Positions 6,558-14,463 are shown, counted from the stretch's first letter. The stretch is DNA of 21,601 nt from Hyphomicrobiales bacterium (GCA_027058735.1 JALURZ010000230.1:1-21601), one strand, 5' to 3'. The notes: a model not told the origin generated them from the letters alone. A program made the numbers and translations.

Positions 6558-7862
6558 ATGACCTTGTTGCACGAAGCAGAGACGCTTGATGCGCCCGCCA
6601 TGCAGCGCCATCAACAGGCGGCCTGGGAAAAGCAGCGCGACTACGTCTCGGCCAGGTCTGATTTTTACGCGGAACTGTGGAACGGGCAGGCCCCGCCGGC
6701 CGATCTGCGCGACCTGCCCGCCCTGCCCCTGTCATCGAAGGCGCAGTTGCGGGTTTCGCAGGCCGATCATCCCCCGTTCGGGAATTATCTCGCCGCCGGG
6801 CTGAGCGCTGTGACGCGCCTGCACCGCACGTCCGGCACGACCGGACAGGCCATGAACCTCGCCCTGTCCGCGCGCGATTGCGAAAGCGTCGAACAGGTCG
6901 GCGGGCGCAGCCACACAGCCGCCGGGCTGAGCGCGCAACACACCGTTGTCCACTGCCTCAACTACCAGATGTGGATGGGCGGCGTTACCGATCACCTCAC
7001 CCTGGAGCGCACCGGGGCGACGGTGGTTCCCTTCGGCGTCGGCGGCACCGATCTGCTGATCCGCACGATCCGTGAAATCGGCATCGACGCGATATCCTGC
7101 ACGCCGTCCTACCCGGCGGTGCTGGAACGCGTGCTCAACGAGCGGTTCGCGGACCTGCGCCCGCGCGATCTGGGTTTGAAACTGGGCCTGTTCGGGGGCG
7201 AACCGGGACTGGACGACCCCGCCCTGCGCGAGCGCATCCGCAAGACCTGGGGCATGGAGCCGCGCAACGCCAATTACGGCGTGTCGGATGTGTTTTCCAA
7301 TTTCGCGGCGCAATGCACCCGCGATACCCGATTGCACTTTCTGGCGCGCGATGTTCTCTTTGCAGAATTGATCGATCCTGAAACCGAAGCGCCGTTGCCT
7401 CTGGACGCCGGCCGGGAAGGCGAACTCGTGCTGACCCATCTTGACCGCGAATGCCAGCCGCTGGTGCGCTTTCGCACCGGCGACATCATCGCGATCGACG
7501 CAACAGACCCCTGTGCGTGCGGCCGCACCGGCTTTCGGTTCCGCGTGGTCGGGCGCAGCGACGATATGATTGTCGTGCGCGGCCTCAATATTTTTCCAAC
7601 CATGGTGGCGGCGGTGTTGAGCGAATTCGCTGAATTGTCCGGCGACTACCGCATCGTGCTCGATCAATCGCCCCCCTTCGACCGTCTTCCCGTACACGCG
7701 GAACTGGCGAAGGGCGCACAGGCGACGGATGCGCTTGCCGGGCGCGTGGAGCAGGCGATCAAAACCAGGCTCGGCGCCACCGCCGATGTTACGATCCTGC
7801 GCCCGCAAAGCTTACCGGTGAGCGAAGGCAAGACCCGGCGGGTTGTGAGGAACACCCCATGA
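6558..7862 (+). CDS. PaaK-like (phenylacetate-CoA ligase family) AMP-dependent acyl-CoA ligase
   Basis: This 434-residue adenylate-forming enzyme has the length and layout of phenylacetate-CoA ligases. It has the P-loop RTSGTTG (90-96), YGVSD (240-244) at the aryl-adenylate motif, RFRTGDI (304-310), a CACGR pair (Cys319, Cys321), GRSDDMIVVRGLNIFP (332-347) for the hinge, and a late EGKTRR with candidate catalytic Lys425. The open frame runs from 6111, but homologous sequence begins around the ATG at 6558, which has no strong Shine-Dalgarno sequence. It would activate an aromatic or other carboxylic acid to its CoA ester using ATP. The stop overlaps the start of the following crotonase gene (ATGA at 7859-7862), so both proteins are probably made together. 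The substrate is unknown. Confidence 0.85.
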   Translation: MTLLHEAETLDAPAMQRHQQAAWEKQRDYVSARSDFYAELWNGQAPPADLRDLPALPLSSKAQLRVSQADHPPFGNYLAAGLSAVTRLHRTSGTTGQAMNLALSARDCESVEQVGGRSHTAAGLSAQHTVVHCLNYQMWMGGVTDHLTLERTGATVVPFGVGGTDLLIRTIREIGIDAISCTPSYPAVLERVLNERFADLRPRDLGLKLGLFGGEPGLDDPALRERIRKTWGMEPRNANYGVSDVFSNFAAQCTRDTRLHFLARDVLFAELIDPETEAPLPLDAGREGELVLTHLDRECQPLVRFRTGDIIAIDATDPCACGRTGFRFRVVGRSDDMIVVRGLNIFPTMVAAVLSEFAELSGDYRIVLDQSPPFDRLPVHAELAKGAQATDALAGRVEQAIKTRLGATADVTILRPQSLPVSEGKTRRVVRNTP

Positions 7863-8620
7863 GCAGCCATCGCTACAAGACGGTTCTGAGCACCCTGGAT
7901 GAAGACGGGGTTCGCACGATCTCGCTCAACCGGCCAAAAAGCCTCAATGCCATGAACCGGCAGTTGATCGACGATGTCGCCGCCGCGTTCGACGATGCCA
8001 ATGGCGATCCCGAAACCCGGGCCATCATCTTTACCGGCGAGGGCCGGGCGTTTTGCGCCGGCGATGACCGCCACGCCCATGTGCACCCGCAAAACGAGGG
8101 CGAGGCCCGCGATCTGGTCGAGGCCATCCAGCGCGCGACAAAAGCGATCATTTTCGGCGAAAAGCCGGTGGTCGGCGCGATCAATGGCTGGGCGGTCGGC
8201 GGCGGCTTCGAATGGGCGATCAATTGCGACTTTCCGCTCTGGGCGCAAAGCGCCAAAGGGTTCTTCCCCGAAGTCTCGCTCAATCTGTTCGTCACCGGCG
8301 CGGTCACATCCCTGCTGCCGGCCCTGGCGGGACTGAACAAGGCGCGCGAAATGCTGTTCCTGGGCAACCGTTACGAGGCGGGCGAACTCAAGGCGATCGG
8401 CGTCGCGTGGCGGGTCGTGCCCGATGATCGCCTGAGAGACGAAGCGCGCTCGGTGGCCAGACAATTAAGCCAGCTGCCGCCGCTGTCGCTGCGCGCCATG
8501 AAGCGGGTCCTGAGCCTGTGCGCCGCGGGCGATCTCCACAAGGCGCTGGATCTGGAGACGGATGCCACGATCGCCGGGTTCCTCGATCCCGAAACGACCG
8601 AACGGCTCAAGGATTTCTAG
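7859..8620 (+). CDS. Enoyl-CoA hydratase/isomerase (crotonase) family protein
   Basis: This 253-residue crotonase-fold protein has the oxyanion-hole segment GRAFCAGDD (62-70) and INGWAVGGGFEWA (108-120). Both acid/base Glu positions of classical enoyl-CoA hydratases appear kept: Glu118 (GGGFE) and Glu138 (FFPEV). It is therefore likely a true hydratase, although related isomerases or hydrolases cannot be excluded. Its start overlaps the ligase stop by four bases (ATGA), which indicates translational coupling and a shared pathway in which the acid activated by the ligase is processed as a CoA ester. The gene ends 59 bp before the convergent channel gene. Confidence 0.88.
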   Translation: MSSHRYKTVLSTLDEDGVRTISLNRPKSLNAMNRQLIDDVAAAFDDANGDPETRAIIFTGEGRAFCAGDDRHAHVHPQNEGEARDLVEAIQRATKAIIFGEKPVVGAINGWAVGGGFEWAINCDFPLWAQSAKGFFPEVSLNLFVTGAVTSLLPALAGLNKAREMLFLGNRYEAGELKAIGVAWRVVPDDRLRDEARSVARQLSQLPPLSLRAMKRVLSLCAAGDLHKALDLETDATIAGFLDPETTERLKDF

Positions 8621-8653
8621 CTTTCCTCCCGCGCGAGGCAAGGCGCGCGAAAG
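8621..8653. terminator. Possible bidirectional terminator hairpin
   Basis: Between the convergent crotonase and channel genes lies a dyad: ctttc (8621-8625) with gaaag (8649-8653) outside, and gcgcg (8631-8635) with cgcgc (8644-8648) inside, 8-nt loop, one 5-nt bulge. There is no proper T-run, so the call is weak. Confidence 0.25.
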
Positions 8654-8679
8654 ATTAAGACGTCCGCCGATCCGGCCGG

Positions 8680-9372
8680 TCAACGGGTGCCCTCGCCAAC
8701 CGCCTGCATTCCGGCATTCCTTGGTCCTTCGTTCAGCAGCCAGCCAAAAACCAGGGTGGCCAGCACCGCCGCGGCGATCTGCGCCGCGATGAACCCGGCG
8801 ATATGTGCGGGGTCGATGCCGGAAAATGTGTTTGTCAGCCCTCTGGCGATCGTGACCGCCGGGTTGGCGAACGAGGTTGACGGCGTGAACCAGTAGCCTG
8901 CCATTATGAACAGCCCGACAGCACAGGCAAGCGCTTCCCGGCGTGCCTTCAGACAGCCGAGAATGGTCATCACCAGGCCGAACGTGGCGACGAATTCGCC
9001 CGCCCACTGGCCAAGGCCGGTCCTCGCTGTGTCGGACGGATCAAGCAGTGCGATGCCGAACATCAGATGGGCGACCGCCACCCCGCACAGCCCGCCGACG
9101 ATCTGGGCCGCTCCATACCAAAGCGAAGCCACCACACCGATCTGCCCGCGAATTGCAAAGGCGAAAGTTACCGCGGGGTTGAAATGAGCTCCTGAAACCG
9201 GTCCGAAAACCAGGATAAGAACCACCAGAATCGCGCCGGTCGGCAGCGTGTTTCCCAGCAGCGCAATGGCGGTATTCCCGTCAGACAGCCTGTCGGCCAT
9301 GATACCCGATCCGACAATGACCGCCAGCAGGAAGAGCGTCCCAAGCCATTCCGCGAATAATCTGCGCAGCAT
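8680..9372 (-). CDS. MIP/aquaporin channel, AqpS-like (probable arsenical channel)
   Basis: This 230-residue inner-membrane channel has six hydrophobic segments and two NPA boxes: SGAHFNPAVT (60-69) and SFANPAVT (167-174). The Arg that normally follows the second NPA in aquaporins and narrows the pore is Val173 here, as I recall for AqpS of Sinorhizobium, the channel of the arsR-aqpS-arsC-arsH operon. It is divergent from an ArsR gene with an arsenite-type Cys site, which supports a role in moving arsenite or methylarsenicals. Neither an arsenate reductase nor an ArsB/Acr3 pump is nearby. GGAG lies about 9 nt upstream of the ATG. Confidence 0.87.
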   Translation of the reverse strand: MLRRLFAEWLGTLFLLAVIVGSGIMADRLSDGNTAIALLGNTLPTGAILVVLILVFGPVSGAHFNPAVTFAFAIRGQIGVVASLWYGAAQIVGGLCGVAVAHLMFGIALLDPSDTARTGLGQWAGEFVATFGLVMTILGCLKARREALACAVGLFIMAGYWFTPSTSFANPAVTIARGLTNTFSGIDPAHIAGFIAAQIAAAVLATLVFGWLLNEGPRNAGMQAVGEGTR

Positions 9373-9431
9373 TCCGACGCTCCGTTGGTACTGTATCTGT
9401 TGGCGCCCTCAAGGCGCAGCCCGGCTGTCCG

Positions 9432-9458
9432 GACGGCCGCAAAATCATTGACGGCCGC
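9432..9458. repeat. Direct repeat gacggccgc x2 in aqp/arsR intergenic region
   Basis: The 9-mer gacggccgc occurs at 9432-9440 and again at 9450-9458, 18 bp apart, about 60-90 bp upstream of the channel start. It could be a second regulator site or a chance GC-rich repeat. Confidence 0.4.
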
Positions 9459-9499
9459 GAATTTCAAACCTTTACATGTCTTCGCGGCAGGGGTAGATT

Positions 9500-9527
9500 A
9501 ATTCGGTACTACGGCATGCGCCGAATT
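9500..9527. promoter_or_regulatory. Candidate ArsR operator (aattcgg-N14-ccgaatt)
   Basis: A perfect 7-bp inverted repeat, aattcgg (9500-9506) and ccgaatt (9521-9527), lies between the divergent channel and ArsR genes and next to an AT-rich stretch (caatatattat, 9530-9540). Half-site centres are 21 bp apart, two helical turns. Position and symmetry suit a dimeric winged-helix repressor. Binding by the adjacent ArsR is inference. Confidence 0.45.
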
Positions 9528-9604
9528 GTCAATATATTATGCTGCCGCCCCGCGCCCGCCGGGCCTTGGCATGTTTTGGGCGTCTGGACAGAAGCTGCAT
9601 ATCC

Positions 9605-9958
9605 ATGAACCAGCAACACGCCATCGAGTCTCTGGCCGCGCTGGCCCACGAATCCCGGCTGGCCGTATACCGGCTGCTGGTGCGCGAACAGCCCGACACA
9701 CTCGCCGTTGGTGAAATCTCGCGCCGGCTGGGCATCGTTGCCTCGACACTGTCGGGCCATCTGGGTGTTCTCAAACGGGCGGGGCTGGTGGCGTCGAGCC
9801 GTCATCAAAGGGAAATTCACTACGCCGCCAGGCTTGAATCGATCGCCGCACTCGTTCGTTTTCTGCTTGAGGACTGTTGCGATGGCCGGGTCGAAAACTG
9901 CAAGGCAATTCTGTCGCTGATCCCGGGCAGAGACGATCCGCAGCGAAGCCGGGCCTGA
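9605..9958 (+). CDS. arsR: ArsR-family metalloregulator with C-terminal Cys-Cys-x6-Cys site
   Basis: This 117-residue winged-helix repressor opens with the typical AIESLAALAHESRLAVYRLLV, followed by GEISRRLGIVASTLSGHLGVLKRAGLV (recognition helix about 44-60) and the wing QREIHYAA. Three cysteines, Cys91, Cys92 and Cys99, stand in the last helix (EDCCDGRVENC). This resembles the C-terminal three-Cys As(III) site described for the Acidithiobacillus ferrooxidans type of ArsR, not the N-terminal CVC box of the E. coli plasmid type. The open frame extends to 9539, but family homology starts at the ATG at 9605. It is divergent from the AqpS-like channel and probably represses it and itself until arsenite binds. 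Confidence 0.88.
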   Translation: MNQQHAIESLAALAHESRLAVYRLLVREQPDTLAVGEISRRLGIVASTLSGHLGVLKRAGLVASSRHQREIHYAARLESIAALVRFLLEDCCDGRVENCKAILSLIPGRDDPQRSRA

Positions 9959-10051
9959 GGTGCCGGCAGGAGGGCGTGAGCGCCGCAATTGTGCCGCGCC
10001 GGTGCCGGGGCTACACTTGCGCGGCGATTTGTCGAGCAAGGAGAGACGCGG

Positions 10052-11206
10052 GTGAACGAGCGTCCAGAAATCAGACAGACCGGCGGGCCATGGCCGCCGG
10101 AAAGCGAAGTGGCGCGCTGGAGCGATCATTATTTCAATCTGAGCCGGGCCATTGTGGAGAAATTCGGCGACGTCACCGTCACTTACGCGATCTTCATGCG
10201 CCGCCCGGTACGCTCCGCGCCGCGGCTGGCCATTGAATGGCTTGCGGCCATCGCACAGGCGCGCGGCACGCGGTTCGATATCGATCTGCGATACGAGGAA
10301 GGCCGCTGGGTCGGCGCCGGCGAGCCGCTGATTTATCTCACCGGTCCGTTCCGCCATCTGGTCGATCTGGAAACGCTGTTTCTGCAGAAGCTCGGGGCCG
10401 CCTGCGTCGCGGCGTATAATGCCTATGCGATCTGCGCGGACCTGCCGGATGTCGAGTTCCTGGCCTTTGACGCGCGCCATTGCGCGGGCACGGAAATGGC
10501 CGAACTGATGGCCTATGCCGCATCGGTCGGGTCGCGGATGGCGAAATCCAAAGCCGGCGCCAAAGGCTTTATCGGCAACGCCAATGACGCCACCGCTCAT
10601 TTCTTCGGCCAGCCCGGCGGTCTTGGCACCATGCCCCATGCCATCATCGGTTATGCCGGCTCGACGGTGCGGGCCGCGGAAATGTTTCATGATGCCCATC
10701 CCGACGCGCCCATGACCGTGCTGGTGGATTATTTCGGCACCGAAGTGAGCGACAGCCTGGCGGTCTGCGAACGCTTCAAGGATCTGGCCGGCGATGGCCG
10801 GCTGGGGGTGCGCATCGACACGCCGGGCGGGCGCTATGTGGAAGGCCTCGACCCGCCGGGGTCCTACGCCGTGCTTGAACGCCACGCGCCCGAGGCGGTG
10901 CGCGGCTACCGCACGGATACCGAACTGCGCCATCTCATCGGCACCGGCGTGTCGGCCGCCGCCATCTGGCACCTGCGTGAAAAGCTCGACGAGGCGGGCC
11001 ATGACAAGGTGAAAATCGTCGCCTCGTCGGGTTTTGGCCCGGAAAAATGCAAGGTCATCGCGGTGGCCAGGGCGCCGGTCGACATGATCGGCACAGGCTC
11101 GTTTCTGCCCCAGCGCTGGTCGGAAACCTACGCCACCGCCGACATTGTCGAATATGACGGCAAGCCCAGCGTCAAGGTGGGGCGCGAATTCCTGCTGCGC
11201 AAATAG
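10052..11206 (+). CDS. Nicotinate phosphoribosyltransferase-like protein
   Basis: This 384-residue protein has the NAPRTase plan: GEPLIYLTGPF (90-100), ETLFLQKLG (107-115), FDARHCAG (139-146) at the place of the usual FGxRR, GFIGNAND (172-179), GTMPHA with the conserved His196, LVDYFGTEVSD (224-234), GVRIDTPGG (252-260) and IVASSGFG (322-329) with IGTGSFL (346-352). The family joins nicotinate and PRPP to nicotinate mononucleotide in NAD salvage. The departures from FGxRR and from the usual LDSGD-like motif could mean altered substrate preference. The start is GTG at 10052 with AGGAGAG about 7 nt upstream; an alternative upstream frame from 9989 lacks family similarity. No NAD gene adjoins it. 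Confidence 0.78.
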   Translation: MNERPEIRQTGGPWPPESEVARWSDHYFNLSRAIVEKFGDVTVTYAIFMRRPVRSAPRLAIEWLAAIAQARGTRFDIDLRYEEGRWVGAGEPLIYLTGPFRHLVDLETLFLQKLGAACVAAYNAYAICADLPDVEFLAFDARHCAGTEMAELMAYAASVGSRMAKSKAGAKGFIGNANDATAHFFGQPGGLGTMPHAIIGYAGSTVRAAEMFHDAHPDAPMTVLVDYFGTEVSDSLAVCERFKDLAGDGRLGVRIDTPGGRYVEGLDPPGSYAVLERHAPEAVRGYRTDTELRHLIGTGVSAAAIWHLREKLDEAGHDKVKIVASSGFGPEKCKVIAVARAPVDMIGTGSFLPQRWSETYATADIVEYDGKPSVKVGREFLLRK

Positions 11207-11280
11207 CGCAGCACTGCGAGCGCGAAAGAACGCACAAAGTGTCGGCGGCGCGCCGGCCGGCACCTCTTCGAAGACACGCT

Positions 11281-11910
11281 CTATTTCACGCTGCCCGGCC
11301 GGGCGGCGATCTCCTCGTGCCAGCGGTGCAGGTTTTTCGCCTTGGGGGGAATGTCGAATTTTATCCATGCGGCGAAATCCACGCACACGAAGGCCGTGAT
11401 ATCGGCCACCGTGAAGCGGTCGCCGGCAACATAGGCCGACTTGCCCAGGCGCGCGTCCAGCATGGCAAAGAAATGTTTGACCCGCCTGCGGCCGCGTTCG
11501 GCCAGGGCGGGGATCTGTTCATAATTGACCGGACCGGTCAGGGCGCGGCCCACCAGACCACGCGATGAGTTGCGGAATACTTCGGCCAGCGCCATGAACC
11601 CGTTCCACTCCATGTCCCGGTTCCAGCCGGCGATGACCGCTTTTTCGCGCGCATCGCGCCCGAGCAGATTCATCTCCCAATAGGTCTCATCGAGATAAAG
11701 GCAGATGGAATTGGAATCCAGCAGCCGCGTGCCATCGTCAAGCTCCAGCACCGGCACGGTGCAATGAGGATTGATGGTGCGAAAGTGTTCGTCCAGATGC
11801 TCACCGTGACGCAGGTCAACCTGCACGGTCTTGATCTCAAGGCCTTTTTCGGCCAGAAAAATCCGTACCCGCCGCGGGCTGGGCGCCGTTGCGCAGTCAT
11901 AAAATATCAT
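11281..11910 (-). CDS. Glutathione S-transferase family protein
   Basis: This 209-residue protein has an N-terminal thioredoxin-like domain (1-77: IFYDCATAPSPRRVRIFLAEKG, then VPVLELDDG with the cis-Pro, then LLDSNSICLYLDE with the Glu/Asp-Ser glutathione clamp, here Asp-Ser) and an all-helical C-terminal domain containing DRFTVADITAFV. The likely catalytic residue is Ser11, as in theta/zeta-like GSTs. It would add glutathione to an electrophile or isomerise or cleave one; the substrate is not inferable. It lies 15 bp after a small ORF and downstream of the allantoinase gene on the same strand, with AGGA before the ATG. Confidence 0.88.
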   Translation of the reverse strand: MIFYDCATAPSPRRVRIFLAEKGLEIKTVQVDLRHGEHLDEHFRTINPHCTVPVLELDDGTRLLDSNSICLYLDETYWEMNLLGRDAREKAVIAGWNRDMEWNGFMALAEVFRNSSRGLVGRALTGPVNYEQIPALAERGRRRVKHFFAMLDARLGKSAYVAGDRFTVADITAFVCVDFAAWIKFDIPPKAKNLHRWHEEIAARPGSVK

Positions 11911-11925
11911 CGGGTTGTGTCCTGT

Positions 11926-12030
11926 TCAGCGTTTCACCTCGGCGTTGGCGATCGGCGCCGGCTCACCGGCAAGATCGCGCAACTTGAAATTTTCGCCCGC
12001 GCCGGCCGCGATCCACCGGTTTTCAGCCAT
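11926..12030 (-). CDS. Small ORF overlapping the puuE stop (34 aa, unknown)
   Basis: An ATG at 12030 overlaps the end of the allantoinase gene (ATGGCTGA) and opens a frame of 34 codons ending at 11926, 15 bp before the GST start. The peptide (MAENRWIAAG... ending NAEVKR) has no motif I recognise. The tight spacing on both sides looks operon-like. It could be a real small protein, the remnant of a lost gene, or chance. Confidence 0.3.
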   Translation of the reverse strand: MAENRWIAAGAGENFKLRDLAGEPAPIANAEVKR

Positions 12031-12961
12031 TGGCCCCGGCTTCCGGCTTGTGGTGATCGTGAAAATGCCGCGCGATATCGATGCGCCGGCACACCCACAC
12101 ATCGTCATGAGACTGGATGTGATCGAGAAACCGCTGCAGCGCCATCGCCCGCCCGGGGCGCCCGGCGAGCCGGCAGTGCAGCCCGACCGACATCATCCTG
12201 GGCGCCTTCGCGCCTTCCGCATAGAGCAGATCGAAGCTGTCGCGCAGATAGGCGAAGAACTGGTCGCCGGAATTGAACCCCTGGGGCGTGGCGAAACGCA
12301 TGTCATTGGCATCAAGAGTGTAGGGGATCACCAGATGCGGGGCCTTCGGGCCGGCGATCCAGTAGGGCAGATCATCGGCGTAGGAATCCGCATCATAAAG
12401 AAAGCCGCCTTCGGCCATCACCAGTTCGCGGGTGTTCATGGAGCACCGGCCCAGATACCAGCCAAGGGGGCGTTCGCCGGTCACCTCCTCATGCAGCGCG
12501 ATGGCCTCGTTCATGTGCTGCCATTCATCCTCGCGATTGAAATCCCGGTATTCGATCCAGCGCAGCCCGTGGCTGGCGATTTCCCAGTCCGCCTCGCGCA
12601 TCGCGGCAACGGCTTCCAGATTGCGCGACAGCGCCATGGCGACGCCGAAAACCGTGACCGGCACTCCGCGATCGGCGAACAGACGCCACAGCCGCCAGAA
12701 CCCGGCGCGCGATCCGTATTCATAGATAGATTCCATGTTCCAGTGGCGCTTGTCCGGCCAGGCCGCCGCCCCGACGATCTCCGACAAAAAGGCCTCCGAC
12801 GCCTCATCCCCGTGCAGCACGTTGCTCTCGCCGCCTTCTTCGTAATTGACGACGAACTGCACGGCGATCCGCGCGCCGCCCGGCCATTCCGGGTCCGGCG
12901 CATCGCGGCCATAGCCGATCATGTCACGGGGATATTCGGTGGGTACGGGCAGGATTTTCAA
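12023..12961 (-). CDS. puuE: Allantoinase, polysaccharide-deacetylase type (PuuE)
   Basis: This 312-residue NodB/polysaccharide-deacetylase-fold protein is of the PuuE kind, which opens the allantoin ring to allantoate without the metal site of classical amidohydrolase allantoinases. Seen: YPRDMIGYGRD..DP.WPGGARIAVQFVVNYEEG near the start, the barrel strands VPVTVFGVAMAL, IASHGLRWIEY, RPLGWYLGRCS, GGFLYDADSYADDLPYW and SVGLHCRLAGRPGR. The start is TTG at 12961: it follows GGGAGAGG by 5 nt, its TTGA overlaps the stop of the GntR gene, and the next ATG (MIGYGRD) would remove family sequence. It is co-transcribed with the regulator and forms the third step after HIU hydrolase and OHCU decarboxylase encoded nearby. 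Confidence 0.88.
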   Translation of the reverse strand: MKILPVPTEYPRDMIGYGRDAPDPEWPGGARIAVQFVVNYEEGGESNVLHGDEASEAFLSEIVGAAAWPDKRHWNMESIYEYGSRAGFWRLWRLFADRGVPVTVFGVAMALSRNLEAVAAMREADWEIASHGLRWIEYRDFNREDEWQHMNEAIALHEEVTGERPLGWYLGRCSMNTRELVMAEGGFLYDADSYADDLPYWIAGPKAPHLVIPYTLDANDMRFATPQGFNSGDQFFAYLRDSFDLLYAEGAKAPRMMSVGLHCRLAGRPGRAMALQRFLDHIQSHDDVWVCRRIDIARHFHDHHKPEAGANG

Positions 12962-13668
12962 GCAGGCCTCTCCCTTGCATGGATGCGCGCTGCGGCTCTC
13001 CCGCCGAGCACATCGGCGGGATCGACGTTGGGCGATCGCGCTTCGAGCCGCAATCCCTGTTCGCAACGTTGCAGATGGCGCGTCATCAGTTCGGCGGCGG
13101 CCGCCTCTTCGCCGCGCGCCACCGCATCGCTCAACGCGCCATGATCGTCGCGGCAACAGGCCGATTGCCCCTCGATCGCATAAAGCCCGATAATCAGCGA
13201 GGTTCGCGACACCAGTTCACCCAGAAAGCCGGACAGCACATCGTTGCCGGCAATTCCTGCAAGCTCGAGATGAAACGCCCCCGACAGTCTGATCCATGCA
13301 CGGCGGTCGCCTTGCTCCAGAGCCTTGCGTTCGCCGAGTTCGATATCGCGCAATCTGCCGATCTGCTCAGGGGTGGCCACGCGCGCGGCCAGCACAACGA
13401 TTTCACGCTCGATCAAGACGCGGGCGCGAAACACATCGCGGGCCTCGCGGATCGAGGGCCGGGCGACGATGGCGGAGCGGTGGGGCCTGAACTCAACGAT
13501 CTTCTCATGCGCCAGCCGGCTCAGGGCGCGGCGCACCACGGTGCGGTTGACGCCGAAAATCTCGCCGGTCGAATCCTCGCCCAGCCGGGTGCCTGCCGGC
13601 AAGCGGTGATCCATGATCGCGGCACAGATTTGCGCGTAAACTTCATGTTCCAGAGTCTTGTGCCCCAA
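12958..13668 (-). CDS. GntR-family (FCD-type) regulator of the ureide genes
   Basis: This 236-residue protein has an N-terminal winged helix (about 8-70: EVYAQICAAIMDHRLPAGTRLGED, FGVNRTVVRRALSRLAHEKIVEFRPHRSAIVA) and a helical FCD ligand domain (about 80-210), with candidate metal/ligand His residues in GAFHLELA, DHGAL and TRHLQ. A TGA lies two codons upstream, so the start must be TTG at 13668, behind GGAG; no ATG precedes the helix-turn-helix. Its stop overlaps the TTG start of puuE, and uraD and uraH lie next to it, so it most likely controls purine/ureide breakdown in response to an intermediate such as allantoin. Confidence 0.85.
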   Translation of the reverse strand: MGHKTLEHEVYAQICAAIMDHRLPAGTRLGEDSTGEIFGVNRTVVRRALSRLAHEKIVEFRPHRSAIVARPSIREARDVFRARVLIEREIVVLAARVATPEQIGRLRDIELGERKALEQGDRRAWIRLSGAFHLELAGIAGNDVLSGFLGELVSRTSLIIGLYAIEGQSACCRDDHGALSDAVARGEEAAAAELMTRHLQRCEQGLRLEARSPNVDPADVLGGRAAARIHARERPA

Positions 13669-13885
13669 GGCTCACGCTCCGTGGTTCATGTCAGACCGCC
13701 GGGATGCGCGCGGAGGTTTACAGCATAGCGCGCCAACATACATCCGCAATCGGCACGTTCATCAGCGTGCGACGGCACTTCGCCCCCGTGACAATCGCGG
13801 CCGCGCCGCGCAGCCGTTCACGGGGCGGGCCGGATATGCCGCTCAAGGCGCGTGTGTGTCCACCCACTTCCCCCATGGCCTCCCT

Positions 13886-14425
13886 TCAAGGTTGCTCGGC
13901 GCGCGCAATCTGTTCACCGGTCAGTTCTTCAAGCCGGATGCGCGCGATTTCGCAGATCTCGGACAGCGCGGTTGCGAGTTCCTCTTCACGGCTGTTGCCA
14001 AGCCGGGCGCGAAAGGCTTCGAGTATGCCGGTCATGGTGTAATTGCGCACAGCGACGATAAACGGAAACCCGAACCGTTCGCGGTATTGGCCGTTCATGC
14101 GGTCGAATTCGCCCTGCTGGCGCTCGCTCAGCGCATCGAGGCCGGCGCGCTCCTGCTCGCCGATCGAATCCTCGCTGATCAGCTTTTTGCGGGCGTCGGC
14201 CCCGGCAAGCTCGGGATGGGCGCCAAGCAGCGCCAGCTTGTCGGTTTCCGGGGCCGCCGCAACCACCGCCGCCATTGCGCGGTGCAATTCGGCGGATGAA
14301 CCAAACGGGCGGGCGCCGACCGCGCCTTCGGCAACCCAGGGCGAGTGCTCGAAAATGCCGCCAAGCGTGGCGATGAATTCATCATGTGTCATCGCGTTGA
14401 TCTGCGCCAGCGTGTTCCCCGCCAT
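13886..14425 (-). CDS. uraD: OHCU decarboxylase (2-oxo-4-hydroxy-4-carboxy-5-ureidoimidazoline decarboxylase)
   Basis: This 179-residue all-helical protein catalyses the second step after urate oxidation, giving S-allantoin. Family signatures are FEHSPWVAEGA near the N-terminus, the active-site segment GAHPELAG with its catalytic His, the SIGEQERAGLDAL segment and the GQYRERFGFPFIVAVR stretch. Length is normal. The ATG at 14425 (MAGNTLAQIN) is taken as start; the upstream frame to 14590 has no family similarity and would run into uraH. It is divergent from uraH, with 146 bp between the two starts holding likely shared operator sequence. Confidence 0.9.
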   Translation of the reverse strand: MAGNTLAQINAMTHDEFIATLGGIFEHSPWVAEGAVGARPFGSSAELHRAMAAVVAAAPETDKLALLGAHPELAGADARKKLISEDSIGEQERAGLDALSERQQGEFDRMNGQYRERFGFPFIVAVRNYTMTGILEAFRARLGNSREEELATALSEICEIARIRLEELTGEQIARAEQP

Positions 14426-14463
14426 TCGTGCCGCACACTCCACAGGTCTCGTTGCCGGGCAAT

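Noticed and set aside
9509..11386. Minus-strand frame of 625 codons across arsR and the NAPRTase-like gene
   Set aside because: Spans two recognisable genes and their gap in antisense, rich in His/Arg/Ala/Gly as expected from a shadow frame; no domain seen.
13669..13885. Possible hidden gene or RNA in the 217-bp gap between the GntR and uraD genes
   Set aside because: No frame with protein character, no tRNA-like fold and no clear hairpin with a T-run was seen; only a weak tgtatgtt box is noted.
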